DNA of 64,000 nt from NCBI RefSeq assembly GCF_040958095.1, contig NC_091220.1, positions 18,203,750 to 18,267,749 on the forward strand, in the 5' to 3' direction. Positions 61,226-64,000 of the stretch are shown here, piece by piece. The first letter of the stretch is position 1. Every line of letters starts with the position of its first letter. The position numbers and the translations under genes were made by a program. Under the pieces are notes generated by a model, which saw only the letters and a program-made list of their open reading frames with translations, ran no database searches and had not been told where the DNA came from. This DNA is from Procambarus clarkii (lineage: Eukaryota > Arthropoda > Malacostraca > Decapoda > Cambaridae).

Positions 61226-61389
61226 GCACCCCATTCATTGTGATAAGACGGGCAGTATCGTAGGGCTTGCTACTTGGCATCAATCTAGTGAACAGAATTA
61301 ATACTACTAGAAGAAAATATTTGAGGCAAAGTTAGTCGGTAAGAATGTAATTAAGCCCTGGGGATATTGCAAGGCAACATATGGCTTTG

Positions 61390-61493
61390 AAATTGAAATA
61401 AGTTTATTGATGTAAAATACACAGAAAGGGATGAGGTAGCTCAAGCTATTCTCACCCCGTTCAGTACAGTGTTAATACATATATAGACACACA
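61390..61493 (-). mobile_element. LINE tail, partial
   Basis: Same family as 57125-57298, broken off after TACATATATAGACACACAT. Confidence 0.65.
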
Positions 61494-61832
61494 TGGTTTT
61501 TTATCTGCCCCATTCAATAGTGATGTAGAGTGAGAGTAGTTTGACTGACAGCTTAGGCCAACAGGCGGTGCAAACTGCAGGTATTTAAAGCTGAGGCTGA
61601 AATTATTTAAGGAATCTATTTTCGGGTAACCTTGAGCGGGCCAACTGGCGTCTGAAGTCACAGGATCTGGCTACGGTGTCGCCTCAAACCTGCTTGTTGT
61701 CGTCTTACACAATTGTTGGTATATATACAGCGGAATTGTTTTCTGTTTATATGAAGTTTTATTTTGTATCTTCATCCTGGACTTCGACAGCTCGGCTGTT
61801 TAATTATAGCACTCGAGGGTCTGGTATATTGA

Positions 61833-61986
61833 AACAAGTTTATTGAGGTAAAATACACACAAAGGGATGAGGTAGCTCAAGCTATTCTCACTCCGTTCAG
61901 TACAACGTGTTAATACATACATAGACACACATCACAAACAATAAACATATTACCAAACATTCTGAGAGATAAACATCTACATTTCC
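61833..61986 (-). mobile_element. LINE tail
   Basis: Same family as 57125-57298, with nearly the same end point (ATTTCCT). Confidence 0.7.
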
Positions 61987-62184
61987 TGTCTGGTATAATT
62001 AATTGGATAATTATAAAGCTACTGATCAGTAAATTTTAATAGAATGGTTTTTGTCCACATAATATATTGAGATGAGTTGTATAACATTACTGGGAATCAC
62101 GGCGCGGGAGTTTGGTAAACAGTCGTATCCTAACCTATTCTACCTTTTGATTCTAACTGATTTGATTGTTGCTGCCGAAGGCGG

Positions 62185-62400
62185 CTAGTTTATTGTGCAC
62201 CCCATACTCATCCTGTGAGCGGTAGCGCAAAAGCATTACAGAGGGCACAAAAGGTCTTTATCAGACCTCATCTTAGATTATTACATAAACAATTTCTTCA
62301 ATCCTTCACACCTTATAGATACAATGTCAGCTAGTTACAGAGAAAGTGCTATTACAAGAGCTACATATTTACAGTAAGTCATCATACATTAATGGTAGGT
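62185..62400. repeat. Dispersed retroelement-like repeat
   Basis: TTGTGCACCCCATACTCATC, then AGCGGTAGCGCAAAAGCATT; the start is related to 54845 and 19720. No coding frame. Confidence 0.45.
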
Positions 62401-62690
62401 CTTGTCGTTAATACATAATAGTTCTAACTCGCTCTCTCCGTCCTTTCCTCGCACTTGTGTTGTATCCTGGTATGATCTATCGTGTTAACACGTGTAGCAG
62501 TACCAGCGAGAGTAGTTAGGTTTGTGTTCTCGGCAGATAGCCTTGGTATTGACCGCAAGGTCTTGTGTAATGTTTCATAAGTGTGTTCTCTCTCTCTCTC
62601 TTTCTCTCCTGTACTCATGCTGACTCGTGGTGTCTGTGTGGGACACCACAGACACCATGACTCGTACCGTACATAATGTCTTGTGGGATG

Positions 62691-62922
62691 GTTATCTTGA
62701 GGTTATCTTGAGATGATTTCGGGGCTTTTTAGTGTCCCCGCGGCCCGGTCCTCGACCAGACCTCCACCCCCAGGAAGCAGCCCGTGACAGCTGACTAACA
62801 CCCAAGTACCTATTTTACTGCTAGGTAACAGGGGCATAGGGTGAAAGGAACTCTGCCCATTGTATCTCGACGGCGCCTGGGATCGAACCCAGGACCACAA
62901 GTCCAGCGTGCTGTCCGCTCGG
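62691..62922 (-). mobile_element. tRNA-headed SINE, family 1, head cut short
   Basis: The copy stops within the A box (CCGCTCGG) where a G-run begins. Confidence 0.85.
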
Positions 62923-62924
62923 GG

Positions 62925-63430
62925 AGGGGGGGGGGAGGGTGATGTTGCGAGAGGCAAAGTCTGGAACAGATTGCAAGAGATAGAGGTGGAAAAATCATGA
63001 CCCGTTTCCTTGGAAATAATTTCGTGAGTAGTTCTTGACTGTCATGCGTGGCGCAGGGAAGGGGGTATTGTTGATTACAGGACCCCCCCCCCTCTGTAAT
63101 CAATGGTGAGGTGGCAGTTAAACGTAGAAGTCGCCTTTGATATTCTCCTCCCCCCCCCCCACCCCCCAACTCCTGATAAAAGGTAGTGCTAAGAACAATA
63201 CCACAGTTCTAAGCGGGGAAAAAAACTCCATTGTGTACAAATTTAGGTATTTCTTCAGAGGAATATGACAAAAGGGCATAGAGCAGCAGTGTGGGTGGGG
63301 AAAGTGACGAACTGTTTCCCCACTTTTCCCCCCACCTCTTCCCCCACCTCTACAGCCCTAGAGGGGGAAGTGGTAACTACCATTCCTGGGTTCTATAACG
63401 CCAGAGATAACCGGGGACAGAAGCCACCGC
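62925..63430. other. G- and C-run rich spacer
   Basis: Homopolymer-rich tracts (G9, C9, C10) and no frame of interest, between the last SINE and the inverted 52-base unit. Confidence 0.4.
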
Positions 63431-63431
63431 C

Positions 63432-63494
63432 CCTGTGCCAGGTAAGCTACGGGCTCACCATAGCCCGTGCTACTTGCCCCGCTCCTGTGCCAGG
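63432..63494 (-). repeat. Inverted copy of the 52-base array unit
   Basis: CTGTGCCAGGTAAGCTACGG to TGCTACTTGCCCCGCTCCTG is the complement of the array at the window's end. Confidence 0.85.
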
Positions 63495-63782
63495 TACGTT
63501 CCACTACGGGAATTCTACAACCATGTGTGGCTTTTAAAACACACACACAAGTGTCTGGAATCATTTGCATTCTACGGCTGACAGTTGGAGAGAATAGGGG
63601 CCCAGGAACTGAAGTCTTCTTACAAACACTGTTGAAGTTGTTAGGCAAGCTGCTGTTGAAGACGGCCACTTCTTCCCTCGCTTCAATAGACTAATTCTAA
63701 GCTGCCACAGTGTTCTCTCCTCTGCAAGACTGCCCGTGGCCCCCACAACACCGTTGTTATAGATTCAGCTACTGGCAACAAG

Positions 63783-64000
63783 TTGCAAGTAGCACGGGCT
63801 ATGGTGAGCCCGTAGCTTACCTGGCACAGGAGCGGGGCAAGTAGCACGGGCTATGGTGAGCCCGTAGCTTACCTGGCACAGGAGCGGGGCAAGTAGCACG
63901 GGCTATGGTGAGCCCGTAGCTTACCTGGCACAGGAGCGGGGCAAGTAGCACGGGCTATGGTGAGCCCGTAGCTTACCTGGCACAGGAGCGGGGCAAGTAG
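63783..64000 (+). repeat. 52-base tandem array running off the window
   Basis: Four identical units (CACGGGCTATGGTGAGCCCG, TAGCTTACCTGGCACAGGAG, CGGGGCAAGTAG) reach the last base, so the array continues to the right. Each unit holds the inverted pair CGGGCTATGGTGAGCCCG. Confidence 0.95.

Overview
The window looks like nuclear DNA of a decapod crustacean, most likely a crayfish. The evidence is animal-type genes with short exons in long AT-rich introns, many tRNA-headed SINEs, several non-LTR retrotransposon (LINE) tail families, and long minisatellites. I recognised no prokaryotic operon, CRISPR array, rRNA gene or LTR/virus-like element.

Five host gene loci can be supported. (1) A RECQL5-type DNA helicase runs on the minus strand from 18.2 kb to 3.2 kb. 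Twelve coding exons join in frame to 639 residues; the 3' end lies beyond the left edge. (2) and (3) Two plus-strand copies of the spliceosome protein gene CWC15 lie at 21.7 and 26.6 kb. The second is the conventional copy. The first is diverged and has duplicated part of its own N-terminus. (4) A minus-strand F-box gene with an FBA (glycoprotein-recognition) domain, FBXO2/FBXO6-like, has six coding exons from 47.0 to 36.3 kb and gives a complete 277-residue protein. (5) At 53.9 kb on the plus strand there is a first coding exon that matches the start of ABCC4/MRP4-type transporters; the rest must lie to the right.

By region: 1-3 kb is a decayed LINE plus SINE downstream of or within the 3' part of RECQL5. 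3-18 kb is RECQL5, with introns carrying a 51-base minisatellite, hairpin elements and LINE tails. 18-29 kb holds the two CWC15 genes among LINE fragments. 28-36 kb is gene-free and built of SINEs, LINEs and fold-back elements. 36-47 kb is the F-box gene, with a piggyBac-like element in its last intron. 47-54 kb is satellite-rich (25-, 30- and 40-base arrays and a long TA run). 54-64 kb is intron 1 of the transporter gene or intergenic DNA, and ends in a 52-base array.

The most unusual signal is a set of small hairpin elements at 2.3, 4.2, 9.4, 10.7, 11.4, 21.1, 21.4 and 31.3 kb. Their arms carry a 38-39 base motif laid out like a hammerhead ribozyme: a 4-bp stem I, a TTGANAA box, a stem-loop, then a GAAACGTY box. 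Where the canonical core has C3 and G8, these have T and A, which would keep that pair. Stem I differs between copies (CGAC/GTCG, CGAT/ATCG, TGAC/GTCA, GGTG/CATC) yet stays fully paired. Five elements show 9-14 base target-site duplications. The ribozyme reading is inference; the pairing and duplications are directly visible.
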